This document shows positions 7,514-18,102 of a stretch of DNA of 64,000 nt, in pieces. The DNA comes from an uncultured Clostridium sp. Lineage in GTDB: Bacteria > Bacillota > Clostridia > Clostridiales > Clostridiaceae. Position 1 is the stretch's first letter. Each line of letters starts with the position of its first letter. The DNA lies in the NCBI GenBank assembly GCA_903789665.1, contig CAIFEX010000008.1, positions 1 to 64,000 on the forward strand, in the 5' to 3' direction. The notes beneath the pieces were generated by a model. The model was given only the letters and a program-made list of their open reading frames with translations, made no database searches and was not told where the DNA came from. A program made the position numbers and the translations under genes.

Positions 7514-7756
7514 CTAATCTGTTTCAACTTGCTGCGCATTAAACAAGATTGATTTTACGGGTGTAATAGTGGAAATTGCATGTTTGTATACCATCATCTG
7601 TTTTCCAGCACAATCCAATATGACTGTAAAATTGTCAAATCCTTTTACAGTCCCCTTAATTTGAAACCCATTGGTCAAATATATGGTAACTGAAATTTTA
7701 TTCTTTCTTGCACCATTTAGAAAAATGTCCTGTAAATTATTAGCTGGTTTACTCAT
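7514..7756 (-). CDS. hfq: RNA chaperone Hfq
   Basis: An 80-residue Sm-like hexameric RNA chaperone. The Sm1 motif region is visible ([32 protein letters not shown], residues about 17-48) and the Sm2 signature is YKHAIST (family YKHA(I/V)S). The start at 7756 (MSKPANN) follows GGAGGGTGAGAGCT; the longer frame to 7822 has no support. It is the last small gene of the miaB-mutS-mutL-miaA-hfq row, 83 bp after miaA. Confidence 0.95.
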   Translation of the reverse strand: MSKPANNLQDIFLNGARKNKISVTIYLTNGFQIKGTVKGFDNFTVILDCAGKQMMVYKHAISTITPVKSILFNAQQVETD

Positions 7757-7839
7757 AGCTCTCACCCTCCGTAATTTTATTATATAATTATATAAATGCC
7801 ACAATAACTTTTTCAGTATCATGGCCCACGGCAGTTAAA

Positions 7840-8787
7840 TTACTGCATGGCTTTAAATTTATTTATTATATACTCAACTATTTCACTGCGGCAATTAAAA
7901 TCATCTTCATTTACCCATATGGCTCTCTTATCTTTCCTAAACCACGTCAATTGCCTTTTGGCATAATTTCTGCTTCCTTTTTTTACCAGATATATAGCTT
8001 CATCCAAAGATATCGTACCCTCTAAATAACCTAGTATTTCTTTATATCCTATAGCTTTCATGGATTGCATATTCCTTGTACAACCCATTGATTTCAAATT
8101 TTCAACTTCATCTATAAGCCCTTTTTTCAGCATTATATCCACTCTGCTGTTGATTTTCTCGTACAATTCAGTCCTATTCATTGTCAGGACAAAATAGTAT
8201 ATTTTATAGGGCGCCTCATATAAACGGTTCCGGGCATTAAATTCACCTATGGTTTTTCCTGTAAGCTTATAAACCTCTAAAGCCCTGACAACTCTCTTTA
8301 GGTCATTGGGATAAAGTTTTTTATAGGATACTTCGTCTACATCCTTCAAGAGTGAATGTACATATTTTTTTCCGTTCTTTTCAGCCAGTTCCCTAAGATG
8401 TTTTCTATAAGTTTTATCCACTTTTGCATCTGTAAAATTATAATTGCAGATAATGGAATTGATATAAAGACCTGTACCTCCTACCAGCATTGGGAGTTTG
8501 TTTTTTTTGTATATCTCGTCTATAGTTTTCACAGCCAGTTTCTTATATTCCAATACATTGAAACTTTTGTTGGGTTCTATAAAATCTATTAAATGATGGG
8601 GTACTCCCTTCATTTCCTCCGGGGTAATCTTTGCAGAGCCTATATTCATATATTTGTATATTTGCATGGAATCTGCCGATATTATTTCACCGTCAAGTTT
8701 TCTGGCAATTTCTACGGATATATCACTTTTCCCAACTGCAGTAGGACCTGCCAGTATAAATAAATTTTGCATAAATTTTTCACTCAC
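7840..8787 (-). CDS. miaA: tRNA dimethylallyltransferase MiaA
   Basis: A 315-residue enzyme that adds a dimethylallyl group to A37 of tRNAs reading UNN codons. The P-loop GPTAVGKSD is near residue 13; DSMQIYK and GGTGLYINS are family motifs, and [13 protein letters not shown] near the C-terminus is characteristic. It starts with GTG in a GTGA overlap with the mutL stop; ATG at residue 6 is an alternative. The next enzyme of the pathway, MiaB, is encoded upstream in the same row. Confidence 0.95.
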   Translation of the reverse strand: MSEKFMQNLFILAGPTAVGKSDISVEIARKLDGEIISADSMQIYKYMNIGSAKITPEEMKGVPHHLIDFIEPNKSFNVLEYKKLAVKTIDEIYKKNKLPMLVGGTGLYINSIICNYNFTDAKVDKTYRKHLRELAEKNGKKYVHSLLKDVDEVSYKKLYPNDLKRVVRALEVYKLTGKTIGEFNARNRLYEAPYKIYYFVLTMNRTELYEKINSRVDIMLKKGLIDEVENLKSMGCTRNMQSMKAIGYKEILGYLEGTISLDEAIYLVKKGSRNYAKRQLTWFRKDKRAIWVNEDDFNCRSEIVEYIINKFKAMQ

Positions 8788-10574
8788 TGTATTCTCTTAA
8801 ATTTTTTTTCCAGATCATTTAAAGTAAATTTTATTATAACAGGTCTTCCATGAGGACAGGTATAGGGTTCTTCTATAAATCTCAATTGTTCAAGTAAATC
8901 TTCCATTTCCATACGGGACAAATGATCGTTTGCCTTAATGGCAGCTTTACAGGCAAGAGTCGCTATCGAAATATATTTTACCTCCCAGGTTTCACCAGAA
9001 CCCATATTTTTCAAATTATCAAGTATCTCCGTGAATAAATTTCTGATATCAGGTTTCCCAAGTATCATAGGTACTTCTCTTATATTTACAGCTGTATCTC
9101 CAAATGATTCTATTTTGAAGCCGGTTTTTTTAAAGATATTCTCATTTTCTATATAATAATTATAATCAATTGGTGAAAGTTCTACAACTACAGGAGTTGC
9201 TAAAATTTGAGACAATACGCTGCCGCTTTGAATACTTTTTTTATACTTTTCAAAAAGAATCTTTTCATGGGCGGCATGCTGATCTATCATGTACAGATTA
9301 TCTCCATCCTCTGCTATTATATAGGTACCGTGAAATTGGCCGATTATTTGAAGGTGTGGAAACTTGGCAGTTTCGTTGTTCATTGGAATTTCCTGAAAAT
9401 TTAACTTGCGCTGCTTGTAGTTGCCGGCGGTTTCACCTATAAAACTGTTTTGCCTGCCGTCATAATCAGGCTTATTGCTGCTTTGCTCCAGATGATTTTC
9501 ATTATTTAGAGATTTTAAATCAACCGGAATCTGAACTTTCTCTACATGATCGGGTTCGTCAGCATCAATGGTGAAAGAATCTTTTAAACTGTCTTTGAGT
9601 GCATCATGAACAGCGTCAAAGACAAATTTATATATCATTCTGGAATCACTGAACTTCACTTCCCACTTGGCAGGATGGACATTTACATCTACAAACTCAG
9701 GAAATATATCTATAAACAATATGAAAAACGGAAACTTGTTTATAGTAATGAAGGATTTGAAAGCTTTCTCCACTGCCGTAGTTATGGATTTATTCTTTAT
9801 ATATCTCTTGTTTACAAATAAACTCTGATTGTTTCTACTTCCACGGCTTATTTCCGCATTCCCTATATATCCGTAAATTGAAGCTATGTCTCCGTGTTTT
9901 TCCACAGGGATTATATTTTCATAGATATTTTTGCCGTATATGCACCGTATAACATCCATTACATTTCCCGAACCATACGTAGTAGTGGACTTTTTGCCAT
10001 TTTTAAAAAATTTGAATGAAATATCTGCATTAGCCAGTGAAAGCCTGCTTATTATATCTGAAATTCCTGCAGCTTCCCTGCTGGGGGATTTTAAAAATTT
10101 TTTCCTCGCAGGTACATTGAAAAACAGGTCTTCTACCAAAACTGAAGTTCCAAGGTTGCATCCAACACGCTGAGCGCCTTTAAGTTTTCCACCGTTTATC
10201 TTTATCTCCATTCCCGAGTTGAATTGGTCAGTCCTGCTTTTAAGAACTACATTGGACACAGCAGCTATGCTCGCCAGTGCTTCACCTCTGAATCCCATGG
10301 TACTTATTTTTTCAAGATCCTGCGCACTTTTTATTTTGCTGGTGGCATGCGGCATAAAAGCTTTCTTTATGTCATCTGGATGTATTCCGCAACCGTTATC
10401 CAATACCTTTATGGATTTTTCTCCGCCATCTTCAATTTCCACAATTATATTTTTAGCTCCCGAGTCTATACTGTTTTCAAGTAATTCTTTCACTACAGAG
10501 GAAGGACCTTCAACTACTTCCCCTGCAGCAATTTTATTTGACGTATTTGCATCAAGAAGATTTATCCTTTTCAT
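8784..10574 (-). CDS. mutL: DNA mismatch repair protein MutL
   Basis: A 596-residue GHKL ATPase that links MutS recognition to strand incision. N-terminal motifs [24 protein letters not shown] and the KFLKSP region are intact. After a variable linker (residues about 330-400) the C-terminal domain carries [12 protein letters not shown], which fits the DQHA(x)2E(x)4E endonuclease motif, plus ACKAA and CPHGRP. It should therefore be a nicking MutL, as expected where MutH is absent. It lies 24 bp downstream of mutS. Confidence 0.95.
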   Translation of the reverse strand: MKRINLLDANTSNKIAAGEVVEGPSSVVKELLENSIDSGAKNIIVEIEDGGEKSIKVLDNGCGIHPDDIKKAFMPHATSKIKSAQDLEKISTMGFRGEALASIAAVSNVVLKSRTDQFNSGMEIKINGGKLKGAQRVGCNLGTSVLVEDLFFNVPARKKFLKSPSREAAGISDIISRLSLANADISFKFFKNGKKSTTTYGSGNVMDVIRCIYGKNIYENIIPVEKHGDIASIYGYIGNAEISRGSRNNQSLFVNKRYIKNKSITTAVEKAFKSFITINKFPFFILFIDIFPEFVDVNVHPAKWEVKFSDSRMIYKFVFDAVHDALKDSLKDSFTIDADEPDHVEKVQIPVDLKSLNNENHLEQSSNKPDYDGRQNSFIGETAGNYKQRKLNFQEIPMNNETAKFPHLQIIGQFHGTYIIAEDGDNLYMIDQHAAHEKILFEKYKKSIQSGSVLSQILATPVVVELSPIDYNYYIENENIFKKTGFKIESFGDTAVNIREVPMILGKPDIRNLFTEILDNLKNMGSGETWEVKYISIATLACKAAIKANDHLSRMEMEDLLEQLRFIEEPYTCPHGRPVIIKFTLNDLEKKFKRIQ

Positions 10575-10598
10575 GCTATCTCAGTCCTTTGTTTAAAA

Positions 10599-13193
10599 TT
10601 ATATAGACTTCGCTCTTTTTATTATATCATAAAGTTTGTTAAAACCGTCCATAGGTGTCATATTTAATATGTCTATATTTTGAATTTCTTTAACCAGAGA
10701 TTCCTTTTCCACATCTGAAAAACCCAATTGTCTGCTCGATTTAGTATTTTTTTCTTTTTTTAGGGCTTTTCCCCTTTTTGGTTCACTTGATTTTTCCAAA
10801 CTGTTCAATATTTCTCGAGCTCTCTTTAAAACTTCATCGGGAAGTCCTGCAAGTTTGGCAACTTCGATGCCGTAGGATTGGTCAGCTCCACCCCTTATAA
10901 TTTTTCTTAAAAATACTATATTGTTATCCACTTTTTTAACGGATACACAGTAATTTTTTACTCCATCTATCATTCCCTCCAATTTTGTCAGTTCATGATA
11001 GTGAGTTGCAAACAGCGTTTTACTCTTCAATTTGTTATTTTTACATATATATTCTATTACAGCCCAGGCTATGCTGAGTCCGTCATAAGTACTTGTTCCC
11101 CTGCCAACTTCATCTAGCAGCAGCAGGCTCCTGTTGGTAGCATTTTTCAATATATTGGAAACCTCCCACATTTCCACCATAAAAGTGCTTTTACCTGAGG
11201 ACAGATCATCCGATGCACCTATCCTGGTAAATACCCTGTCACAAATGGATATGGAAGCACTTTTGGCAGGTACAAAACTTCCAATCTGGGCCATGATTAC
11301 AATCAAGGCTACCTGACGCATATAGGTGGATTTACCTGCCATATTGGGACCCGTTATCAAGAGAAGTTGATTTTCAGAAGTATCCATATCTGTATTATTT
11401 GATATGAATTCACCTGCCGGCATCATTTTTTCAACTATGGGATGTCTTCCTTCTTCTATTGAGATTTTGTCTGAAAGGGTGATATCGGGTTTGCAGTAAT
11501 TATTTTCCACAGCTATCTTTGCCAGGGAGCTAAGGCAGTCCACCTGGGCAATTATTTCAGCAGAGGTCTGCATTCTGTGAATTTCTTTCTCTATCGTGTT
11601 TCTTACATCTATAAAGGTGTTATACTCCAAAGATATGAGTTTGTCCTCTGCTCCTAAAATCTTATCTTCCATTTCTTTCAGCTCCGGAGTTATATATCTC
11701 TCTGAATTTGAAAGAGTCTGTTTTCTTATATATCTTCCCTCTGGTACCATGCCGAGGTTGCTTTTAGTAACTTCTATATAATATCCAAATACTTTATTAT
11801 AGCCTATTTTTAGAGATTTTATTTTAGTTACATCCCTCTCCTGTTTCTCAAGAGATGCTATCCAGTCCTTGCCGTGAGTTTTTATTTCCCTCAATTCATC
11901 TATCTTGCTGTTATATCCCTTCTTTATCAGATTGCCTTCCTTCAGAGAAATCGAAGGGTTATTAAGTATGGCTCTATTTATGAGAGACCATATATCTTTA
12001 AGTTCATCCAGGTTTTCGTACATGTTCTTCAATAGCGGAGTCTTGAAATTTGAAAGTATGGATTTAATATCAGGTATTTTTTCTATAGAATTTTTCAGTG
12101 AATTCAATTCTCTCGCATTTACACTTTTAGAGGATATCTTCCCGACCAATCTCTCGATATCATATATATCCTTCAAGGATTCCCTCAAATCCTCGTGGTA
12201 GGATATATTAGTAGAAAGTTCTTCCACCGAATCCAGCCTCTCAATTATCTTATTCCTGTCCATAAGCGGTTGTTCCAGCCATTTTCTAAGTTTTCTTCCA
12301 CCCATGGCAGTATTTGTCCTGTCTATGACCCAAAGAAGCGATCCCCTTTTTTTATTTTCTCTCAAGTTTTCCGTTATTTCCAGATTTCTTCTGGAATTGC
12401 TGTCTATCAGCAAATAGTCAACTACATTATAATAATGGAGTTCATTTATATGGGAAAAATTAGTTTTTTGAGTTTCACGTATATATTTTAAAAGGGAACT
12501 ACAGCAGATTACAGTTTCAGGCTTATAGTCCTCTGGATCGAAATTTGTGAACTGTTTTTTTAATATTTCTTCCCCTTCTTTGGAAAAATAACCCTCATCC
12601 AGCTTGGTAACGGAACCATTAAAGATTTCTTTTATCTTGTTCAGTGAAGAAGTTGAAATATTTTCCTGAACCAATATTTCGCTCGGATTATATTTGGATA
12701 TTTCATCTAAAATTGCGGATAAATTAAAAGGAGTGTCTGTACAATCAAACTCTCCCGTAGATATATCTGCAAAACACAGCGCGGAATTATTTTTCTCATC
12801 TATGTACAAACACATTATATAGTTGTTTTTATTCTCCTCTAAAAAAGTTGAATCAGTATAAGTACCGGGAGTTATAAGTTTTATAATTCCCCTTTTTACA
12901 AGGCCCTTTGCAAGGGCAGGATCCTCCAGCTGTTCACATATAGCTATTTTATATCCCTTATTTATCAAACGGCCTATGTAGGAGCCAGCAGCATGGTAGG
13001 GAATACCGCACATAGGTGCCCTTTCCTTTAAACCGCAGTCCCTTCCCGTAAGGACCAGTTCCAGTTCTCTTGCCGCCGTCTTTGCATCATCGAAAAACAT
13101 TTCATAAAAATCACCTAATCTAAAAAACAGTACATAATCCTTATATTTTTCTTTTAACTCCATATACTGTTCCATCATCGGAGTCAATGCCAC
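10599..13193 (-). CDS. mutS: DNA mismatch repair protein MutS
   Basis: An 864-residue mismatch sensor. The N-terminal domain has the mismatch-reading Phe-x-Glu in [11 protein letters not shown], and GIPYHA. The C-terminal ABC-type ATPase has Walker [14 protein letters not shown], signature [14 protein letters not shown], Walker [14 protein letters not shown] and [11 protein letters not shown]. The GTG start follows AGGAGG by 7 nt. Length is typical of MutS1. It is preceded by miaB (15-bp gap) and followed by mutL, so it is probably co-transcribed from the promoter at 14619-14647. Confidence 0.95.
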   Translation of the reverse strand: MALTPMMEQYMELKEKYKDYVLFFRLGDFYEMFFDDAKTAARELELVLTGRDCGLKERAPMCGIPYHAAGSYIGRLINKGYKIAICEQLEDPALAKGLVKRGIIKLITPGTYTDSTFLEENKNNYIMCLYIDEKNNSALCFADISTGEFDCTDTPFNLSAILDEISKYNPSEILVQENISTSSLNKIKEIFNGSVTKLDEGYFSKEGEEILKKQFTNFDPEDYKPETVICCSSLLKYIRETQKTNFSHINELHYYNVVDYLLIDSNSRRNLEITENLRENKKRGSLLWVIDRTNTAMGGRKLRKWLEQPLMDRNKIIERLDSVEELSTNISYHEDLRESLKDIYDIERLVGKISSKSVNARELNSLKNSIEKIPDIKSILSNFKTPLLKNMYENLDELKDIWSLINRAILNNPSISLKEGNLIKKGYNSKIDELREIKTHGKDWIASLEKQERDVTKIKSLKIGYNKVFGYYIEVTKSNLGMVPEGRYIRKQTLSNSERYITPELKEMEDKILGAEDKLISLEYNTFIDVRNTIEKEIHRMQTSAEIIAQVDCLSSLAKIAVENNYCKPDITLSDKISIEEGRHPIVEKMMPAGEFISNNTDMDTSENQLLLITGPNMAGKSTYMRQVALIVIMAQIGSFVPAKSASISICDRVFTRIGASDDLSSGKSTFMVEMWEVSNILKNATNRSLLLLDEVGRGTSTYDGLSIAWAVIEYICKNNKLKSKTLFATHYHELTKLEGMIDGVKNYCVSVKKVDNNIVFLRKIIRGGADQSYGIEVAKLAGLPDEVLKRAREILNSLEKSSEPKRGKALKKEKNTKSSRQLGFSDVEKESLVKEIQNIDILNMTPMDGFNKLYDIIKRAKSI

Positions 13194-13207
13194 CTTGCTA
13201 CCTCCTT

Positions 13208-14581
13208 TTATTGTATTTGTTTACCTAGAAGCGAAAAAGAATGGGCTTTACTTATTTTAACCTTTATCAACTCTCCTATGGAATTTACATCTCCCTGAAA
13301 ATTTACAAGTTTTCCTGTTCTTGTTCTTCCCATGAGTCTTGTGCTGTCATTTTTACTTAAACCTTCCACCAGTATTTCCTCTGTCCTTCCCTCATATGCT
13401 CTGTTTTTTCGGGCTGAGGATTCATTCACGATTTTCACGAGCCTGTTGAATCTTTCATGTTTTATGTCCTCGGGGATTTGTTCTTCAAATTTATCAGCAG
13501 GAGTTCCCCTCCTTCTGGAATATATAAATGTGAAAGCGGAGTCATATCCCACTTCCCTTACCAGATTTAAGGTATCTTCAAAATCCTTTTCACTTTCGCC
13601 GGGAAATCCCACCATTATATCAGTGGTAATAGCTGCTCCAGGAATTTTTTCCTTTATCTTGTATATTAAACTCAGGTACTGTTCTCTTGAATAATTTCTG
13701 TTCATTTTTTTCAATATATTTGTAGAACCGGATTGAACCGGAAGATGTATCTGTTCGCACACTTTATCACATTTCGCAACTGCATCTATCACATCATCTG
13801 TCAGATCCTTGGGATGTGATGTCATAAATCTGATCCTTTCGAGCCCTTCTATATTGTTTATTCTCTCTAAAAGCTCGCTGAATTTCACTTCCGGATCCAG
13901 ATCCTTGCCGTAGGAATTTACATTCTGACCTAAAAGGGTAACTTCCCTGCATCCTTTTGAAACCAGATTTTTTATTTCATTTTCAATATTTAGAGGGCTC
14001 CGGCTTCTTTCCCTTCCTCTTACATAGGGTACTATGCAGTAGGTGCAAAAATTGTTACAGCCATACATTATGGTGACAAAAGCCTTTATAGTGCTCTCTC
14101 TGTCTACAGGCACCCCTTCCACAATTCCAGATTCACTATTTTGGATTTCCACAACAGAACTTCTATTTTGACATACTTCATTTAGATATTGCGGAAATTT
14201 ATATGCGTTGTACGTTCCAAAAATCATATCCACGAAGGGAAATTTCTTCATTATATTTTCTGCCATATGTTTTTGCTGCATCATGCATCCGCACAAGGCT
14301 ATTATAAGCTCTGGATTTCGTTTCTTCAAATTTTTCAGGGCACCCAGATGTCCATACACCTTGAGTTCTGCGTTTTCCCTCACACAGCAGGTATTGAGTA
14401 TAATCAAATCTGCATGATATTTATTTTTCGCTTCTTCATAGCCCATTTTTTTCAACATCCCGGACAGCTTTTCTGAATCCTCTTCATTCATCTGGCAGCC
14501 CCAGGTTTCAATAAAAAAAGTTTTTTGTATTTTATTTTTATTACAGCACTTTTGCTTGTCTGCAGTAAATTCTTGCATCAT
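13208..14581 (-). CDS. miaB: tRNA 2-methylthio-N6-isopentenyladenosine synthase MiaB
   Basis: A 457-residue radical SAM methylthiotransferase acting on i6A37 in tRNA. The N-terminal UPF0004 domain holds three cluster cysteines ([22 protein letters not shown]). The radical SAM motif CNNFCTYC lies in the middle, and a TRAM domain closes the protein. I place the start at the ATG at 14581 because GGAG sits 10 nt upstream; the frame begins at 14602. First gene of the row leading to hfq. Confidence 0.95.
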   Translation of the reverse strand: MMQEFTADKQKCCNKNKIQKTFFIETWGCQMNEEDSEKLSGMLKKMGYEEAKNKYHADLIILNTCCVRENAELKVYGHLGALKNLKKRNPELIIALCGCMMQQKHMAENIMKKFPFVDMIFGTYNAYKFPQYLNEVCQNRSSVVEIQNSESGIVEGVPVDRESTIKAFVTIMYGCNNFCTYCIVPYVRGRERSRSPLNIENEIKNLVSKGCREVTLLGQNVNSYGKDLDPEVKFSELLERINNIEGLERIRFMTSHPKDLTDDVIDAVAKCDKVCEQIHLPVQSGSTNILKKMNRNYSREQYLSLIYKIKEKIPGAAITTDIMVGFPGESEKDFEDTLNLVREVGYDSAFTFIYSRRRGTPADKFEEQIPEDIKHERFNRLVKIVNESSARKNRAYEGRTEEILVEGLSKNDSTRLMGRTRTGKLVNFQGDVNSIGELIKVKISKAHSFSLLGKQIQ

Positions 14582-14618
14582 TATTCTCGTTCTCCACTTC
14601 ATATTGTTTTACTTTATA

Positions 14619-14647
14619 ATTATATCCTTAATATTCATCTGTGTAAA
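14619..14647 (-). promoter_or_regulatory. Promoter of the miaB-mutS-mutL-miaA-hfq row
   Basis: On the minus strand TTTACA (plus 14642-14647), a 17-nt spacer and TATAAT (14619-14624). The predicted start near 14612 leaves a leader of about 30 nt to the ATG at 14581. Confidence 0.7.
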
Positions 14648-14663
14648 CACAATATCCCAGTAT

Positions 14664-15482
14664 TCAATTTACTTTTAAATTATATTTTACCGTGGTGAAC
14701 GTGATCTCTATCAAATAGGCAAATATAAAGACAAGAAGTATGGAAATGCCGGCACGCCCGTAATTATAACTGGATAAGCTGGAATATATAGAATAACCTA
14801 TTCCGCCGGCACCTACCATACCAAATATTCTGCATTCACCAAAATTTATTTCAAATCTCATTGCAATCCATGCTATGAGAGAAGTAAAAGAAGCCGGTAA
14901 AATTACACTGAAAAAGATTTGAATTCCTGTTGCTCCAGTGGCTTTAACAGCCTCAATCACATCTTCAGGAACTTCTTCAAAACTTTCTGAAAAGGATCTT
15001 GCAAAGAAAGCACTTGAATGTAAAAAAAGTCCCAGAATTGCAGGTACTGGGCCAAGGCCCAGACAGGTAAGAAACAAAAGCACCCATATCATCGTCGGGA
15101 CTGCCCTGACAAAGGAACTTATAGAGGTAAACAGTACTGCCAGAGTCCTGCTGGGAGTGATATTTCCTGCCATAATGGCACCTACAACGAGTCCTGCAAG
15201 TATGCTATATGCAGTTGCCAATATTGTTATTTCAACTGACTCTGCAAATCCGATTAAAATCAAATTGAAATTGCTAAAGTTGAACTTCAATAATTTTAAA
15301 AAAACACCTCCAAGCAGAGCAAATCTTGATATCAATTTACCCCATTCTATATGGAGGTTGACTATAGATATTATCGATATAAGAAGCATAAGCACAATGA
15401 AAATCTTAAACACCCTATTATTCTCAGGGCTGCTTATTTTAATCCGGTCTTTGGAATTTACTTTGATATTGTCTCTCCCCAT
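14664..15482 (-). CDS. phnE: Phosphonate ABC transporter permease PhnE (second copy)
   Basis: A 272-residue membrane permease with about six predicted segments. The permease loop is VIEAVKATGATGIQIFFSVILPA (residues about 178-200), the EAA-type motif that docks on the PhnC ATPase. The N-terminus is charged for about 25 residues before the first membrane segment. It overlaps the preceding phnE by one base (TAATG). Paired PhnE proteins are common in Gram-positive phosphonate systems and presumably form a heterodimer. It is the last gene of the phn row; no clear terminator follows. Confidence 0.9.
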   Translation of the reverse strand: MGRDNIKVNSKDRIKISSPENNRVFKIFIVLMLLISIISIVNLHIEWGKLISRFALLGGVFLKLLKFNFSNFNLILIGFAESVEITILATAYSILAGLVVGAIMAGNITPSRTLAVLFTSISSFVRAVPTMIWVLLFLTCLGLGPVPAILGLFLHSSAFFARSFSESFEEVPEDVIEAVKATGATGIQIFFSVILPASFTSLIAWIAMRFEINFGECRIFGMVGAGGIGYSIYSSLSSYNYGRAGISILLVFIFAYLIEITFTTVKYNLKVN

Positions 15483-16282
15483 TACACCAAAACCTTCTTT
15501 CTTATTAAATCTGTAATGATATTGACTACAATAACCACCAGTGCTATTTCCAGAACTGCCGTAGTTGCCACTTTATATTTAAAGGATTTTATATATCCCA
15601 TAAGTAAAAGCCCTATTCCACCTCCGCCTACAAAACCAACAATAGTTGAATCCCTCACGTTCAATTCTATTGAATACAAAAACCAGGATAGATAACCGGG
15701 AACTGCCATTGGAATTACACCTTGAACTATTTTTTGCGGAAAACTCGCTCCAACAGAATCCAGTGCTTCTAGAATTTCTCCTCCAATCTCATCTATAGTT
15801 TCAATATATGCCCTCAACAAAAAACCAAAAGATGTTATAAAAAGAGCCAACAGCCCGACAGAAATTCCTATTCCAAAGGCCATGACCAGTATAAGAGCCC
15901 AGACTAAAGCCGGGATATTTCTCATAAAAGATCCAATGAGTCTTATAATTTTATTTAACAGAGGTACGTGGAAAATTATATTTGATCCAAAAAAAGATAA
16001 AATCAGTGCAAATACGGCAGCTAAAAAAGTGGAAGTTACAGCCATCTCAAAGGTCTGAAGCAGTGCCAGACTTGTTTCCTGTACCCTCGTAAAATCAGGC
16101 GGCAAAAATTCTTGTGTTATAAAATCAATTAGATTATTATAATTAAACAGTATCTCAAAGGGGTTGTACTCGGTAAAAAAGGTAGACACGGCAAAGAGAA
16201 CCGCCGTGATAATAAGAGCTGTATTATAATATTTATTTCTCCTCGTATCTGTCAGAGCTATATGTTCTCTGGATTCAAGCAT
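15482..16282 (-). CDS. phnE: Phosphonate ABC transporter permease PhnE (first copy)
   Basis: A 266-residue permease, homologous to its downstream neighbour. Hydrophobic segments start near residues 18 and 75, and the EAA-type loop ILEALDSVGASFPQKIVQGV is near residue 170. Its ATG follows GGGAGGAG and overlaps the end of phnC by 8 bp, which implies translational coupling. Together with PhnC and PhnD it forms a binding-protein-dependent importer for phosphonates and possibly phosphite or phosphate esters. Confidence 0.9.
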   Translation of the reverse strand: MLESREHIALTDTRRNKYYNTALIITAVLFAVSTFFTEYNPFEILFNYNNLIDFITQEFLPPDFTRVQETSLALLQTFEMAVTSTFLAAVFALILSFFGSNIIFHVPLLNKIIRLIGSFMRNIPALVWALILVMAFGIGISVGLLALFITSFGFLLRAYIETIDEIGGEILEALDSVGASFPQKIVQGVIPMAVPGYLSWFLYSIELNVRDSTIVGFVGGGGIGLLLMGYIKSFKYKVATTAVLEIALVVIVVNIITDLIRKKVLV

Positions 16283-17066
16283 TCAATTTCTCCTCCCTTT
16301 TTCCAATCATCAAGTTGTCCATGGATGTATCGTAAATGTCTTCTATAATTTTATTGCTGAGCAGACTTGGCACTCCATCGAACACCACTTCACCATTTTT
16401 TATTCCAATTATTCTATCTGCATATCTCTTTGCTATTTCAACCTGATGTAAATTTACGATGCAGGTTATACCTCTCTCTTTTACCAGATCTCTTATCAAG
16501 TCCATAATAACCTTGGAATTTCCGGGATCAAGAGAGGCAATTGGTTCATCACATAGAAGCAAAGAGGGTTCCTGCATCAATGCCCTGACGATTCCAACTC
16601 TCTGTTTTTGACCCCCGGAAAGTTCGCTGGCCCTCTTATACATATAATTAATCAGGCCAACTTTATCTAGAAGTGCAACTGCCTTTTTTTTATCTTCTTC
16701 GGAATAAAGTCCTAATATTCCCTTTATACCTGATATATAGCCAAGTCTTCCGTGCATGACATTCTGCATTACAGTCAACCTGTAGACCAAATTGTAATTT
16801 TGGAACACCATTCCAATTTCTCTTCTGACTTTTCTGATCTCCCTGCCTTTAATTTGATTTATAACCTTATTTCCCAATATAATTTCACCTTTCGTAGGTT
16901 GGGTAAGACAGTTTATACACCGCAGTATCGTTGACTTACCAGCACCTGAAGGCCCAATAATAGAAACAAATTCCCCCTTGTTTACGTGAAAACTTATATT
17001 GTTTAAAACCAGTTTATCTTTGTTAAAATACTTGTATAGGTTATTAACCGATAAAATTCTATTCAA
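16275..17066 (-). CDS. phnC: Phosphonate ABC transporter ATP-binding protein PhnC
   Basis: A 263-residue ABC ATPase energising phosphonate import. Walker A GPSGAGKST (near residue 37), Q-loop MVFQNYNLV, signature LSGGQKQRVGI, Walker B LLLCDEPIASLDP and switch histidine region IVNLHQVE are all intact. The start codon is TTG at 17066, behind GGAGATGATTTGAT. It is separated from phnD by about 100 bp that hold a terminator-like hairpin. Confidence 0.92.
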   Translation of the reverse strand: MNRILSVNNLYKYFNKDKLVLNNISFHVNKGEFVSIIGPSGAGKSTILRCINCLTQPTKGEIILGNKVINQIKGREIRKVRREIGMVFQNYNLVYRLTVMQNVMHGRLGYISGIKGILGLYSEEDKKKAVALLDKVGLINYMYKRASELSGGQKQRVGIVRALMQEPSLLLCDEPIASLDPGNSKVIMDLIRDLVKERGITCIVNLHQVEIAKRYADRIIGIKNGEVVFDGVPSLLSNKIIEDIYDTSMDNLMIGKREEKLNA

Positions 17067-17096
17067 ATCAAATCATCTCCATAATAATAATTAAAA

Positions 17097-17152
17097 AAGA
17101 GGCCGTCTTAAAAGGCATTTATTCTTTATTTTTACTTTTAAAAGGGTCTCTT
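17097..17152 (-). terminator. Attenuator-like hairpin between phnD and phnC
   Basis: On the minus strand AAGAG-A-CC and GG-C-CTCTT form the base of a hairpin with a long AT-rich loop, followed by TTTTTTAATT. Lying within the phn row, it would let only some transcripts continue from phnD into phnC and the phnE genes. Confidence 0.5.
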
Positions 17153-17169
17153 CACCAATGCAAGTTTCA

Positions 17170-18102
17170 TTAATTAAGTCCAAATTTAGTTGCCAGATCA
17201 TTTATATATTTGTAATCGGAGTTTTCTGCAGATACATAACGAATTTTTTGTCCCTCTTTTTCTCCAACAAAATTTTTGAAATAGGAATCATTGTCATATT
17301 TCAGATAAAAGTTTTTTACACTTTTTATGAAGTTTGGATCCAGGTCTCCCCTTATTGCTACAGGTGAACCCGGAATTATAGGAGATTTGTATATGATTTT
17401 TATCTTATTTTTGTCTACATCACCCTTTTGAATTTCCAGATCAAAGGTGTCTGAAGCACAGGGAGCAGCATCGATATCACCTTTTGCTACTGATAATAAT
17501 CCATTTTGATGGGCTCCTGAATAAGTAACCGACTTAAAAAATTTTCCATTGGTATGTAGGGCATCAATAGTTAAATTCTGATCCTTGAGTGTATCGATTA
17601 TAGCTTTTGAAGGAACCAAATTACCGGAAGTTGAATCCGGATCCACAAATGCAAAGCTCTTTCCCTTTAAATCCTGTATTGAATTTATTGAATTGTTGTT
17701 TGACTGGGTAATAAGGTAAGAATAGTATCCTGCCTTGCTTTTATCTGAATTTAAAGCCGGGACTACCAGAGGCACTGCCTTAGATCTTTTATGTGCCTGG
17801 ACATAGGATAGCGGTCCAAAATTGGCAATATCCACTTTCCCGGTTCTCATGCCCTCTATGGCTGCATTGTAATCACTGCAGAGGTATTCTTGAACTTTCA
17901 CTCCCAATGCCTTTTCCATGTCTTTCTGGATGGCATGACGATATTCTGTAAGTTGAGATGTAGCTTCATTGGGAAGATAAGCTATAACTATTTTGTCAGG
18001 TTTTTTTACCTTGTTTTGAGAAGTTTTAGATTGTGAGGAACAGCCTGCAATAGAAAAGACAATCATTATCGTCATAATAATGGGCAGAATTTTTTTTAAC
18101 AT
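17170..18102 (-). CDS. phnD: Phosphonate-binding lipoprotein PhnD
   Basis: A 310-residue periplasmic-type solute receptor, here a lipoprotein. The signal peptide (residues 1-20, MLKKILPIIMTIMIV) ends in the lipobox SIAGC with acylated Cys21. The mature part has the PhnD pattern IAYLPNEATSQL, NFGPLSYVQA, AFVDPDSTSGNLVPS and IPGSPVAIRGDLD, including the Ser/Thr cluster expected around the phosphonate group. GGAG precedes the ATG. It overlaps the preceding fusion gene by 7 bp. Confidence 0.9.
   Translation of the reverse strand: MLKKILPIIMTIMIVFSIAGCSSQSKTSQNKVKKPDKIVIAYLPNEATSQLTEYRHAIQKDMEKALGVKVQEYLCSDYNAAIEGMRTGKVDIANFGPLSYVQAHKRSKAVPLVVPALNSDKSKAGYYSYLITQSNNNSINSIQDLKGKSFAFVDPDSTSGNLVPSKAIIDTLKDQNLTIDALHTNGKFFKSVTYSGAHQNGLLSVAKGDIDAAPCASDTFDLEIQKGDVDKNKIKIIYKSPIIPGSPVAIRGDLDPNFIKSVKNFYLKYDNDSYFKNFVGEKEGQKIRYVSAENSDYKYINDLATKFGLN

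Noticed and set aside
14938-15516. 192-codon plus-strand ORF
   Set aside because: It lies antisense to phnE, has no plausible ribosome binding site and encodes low-complexity Ser/Thr/Ile sequence; a shadow of the real gene.
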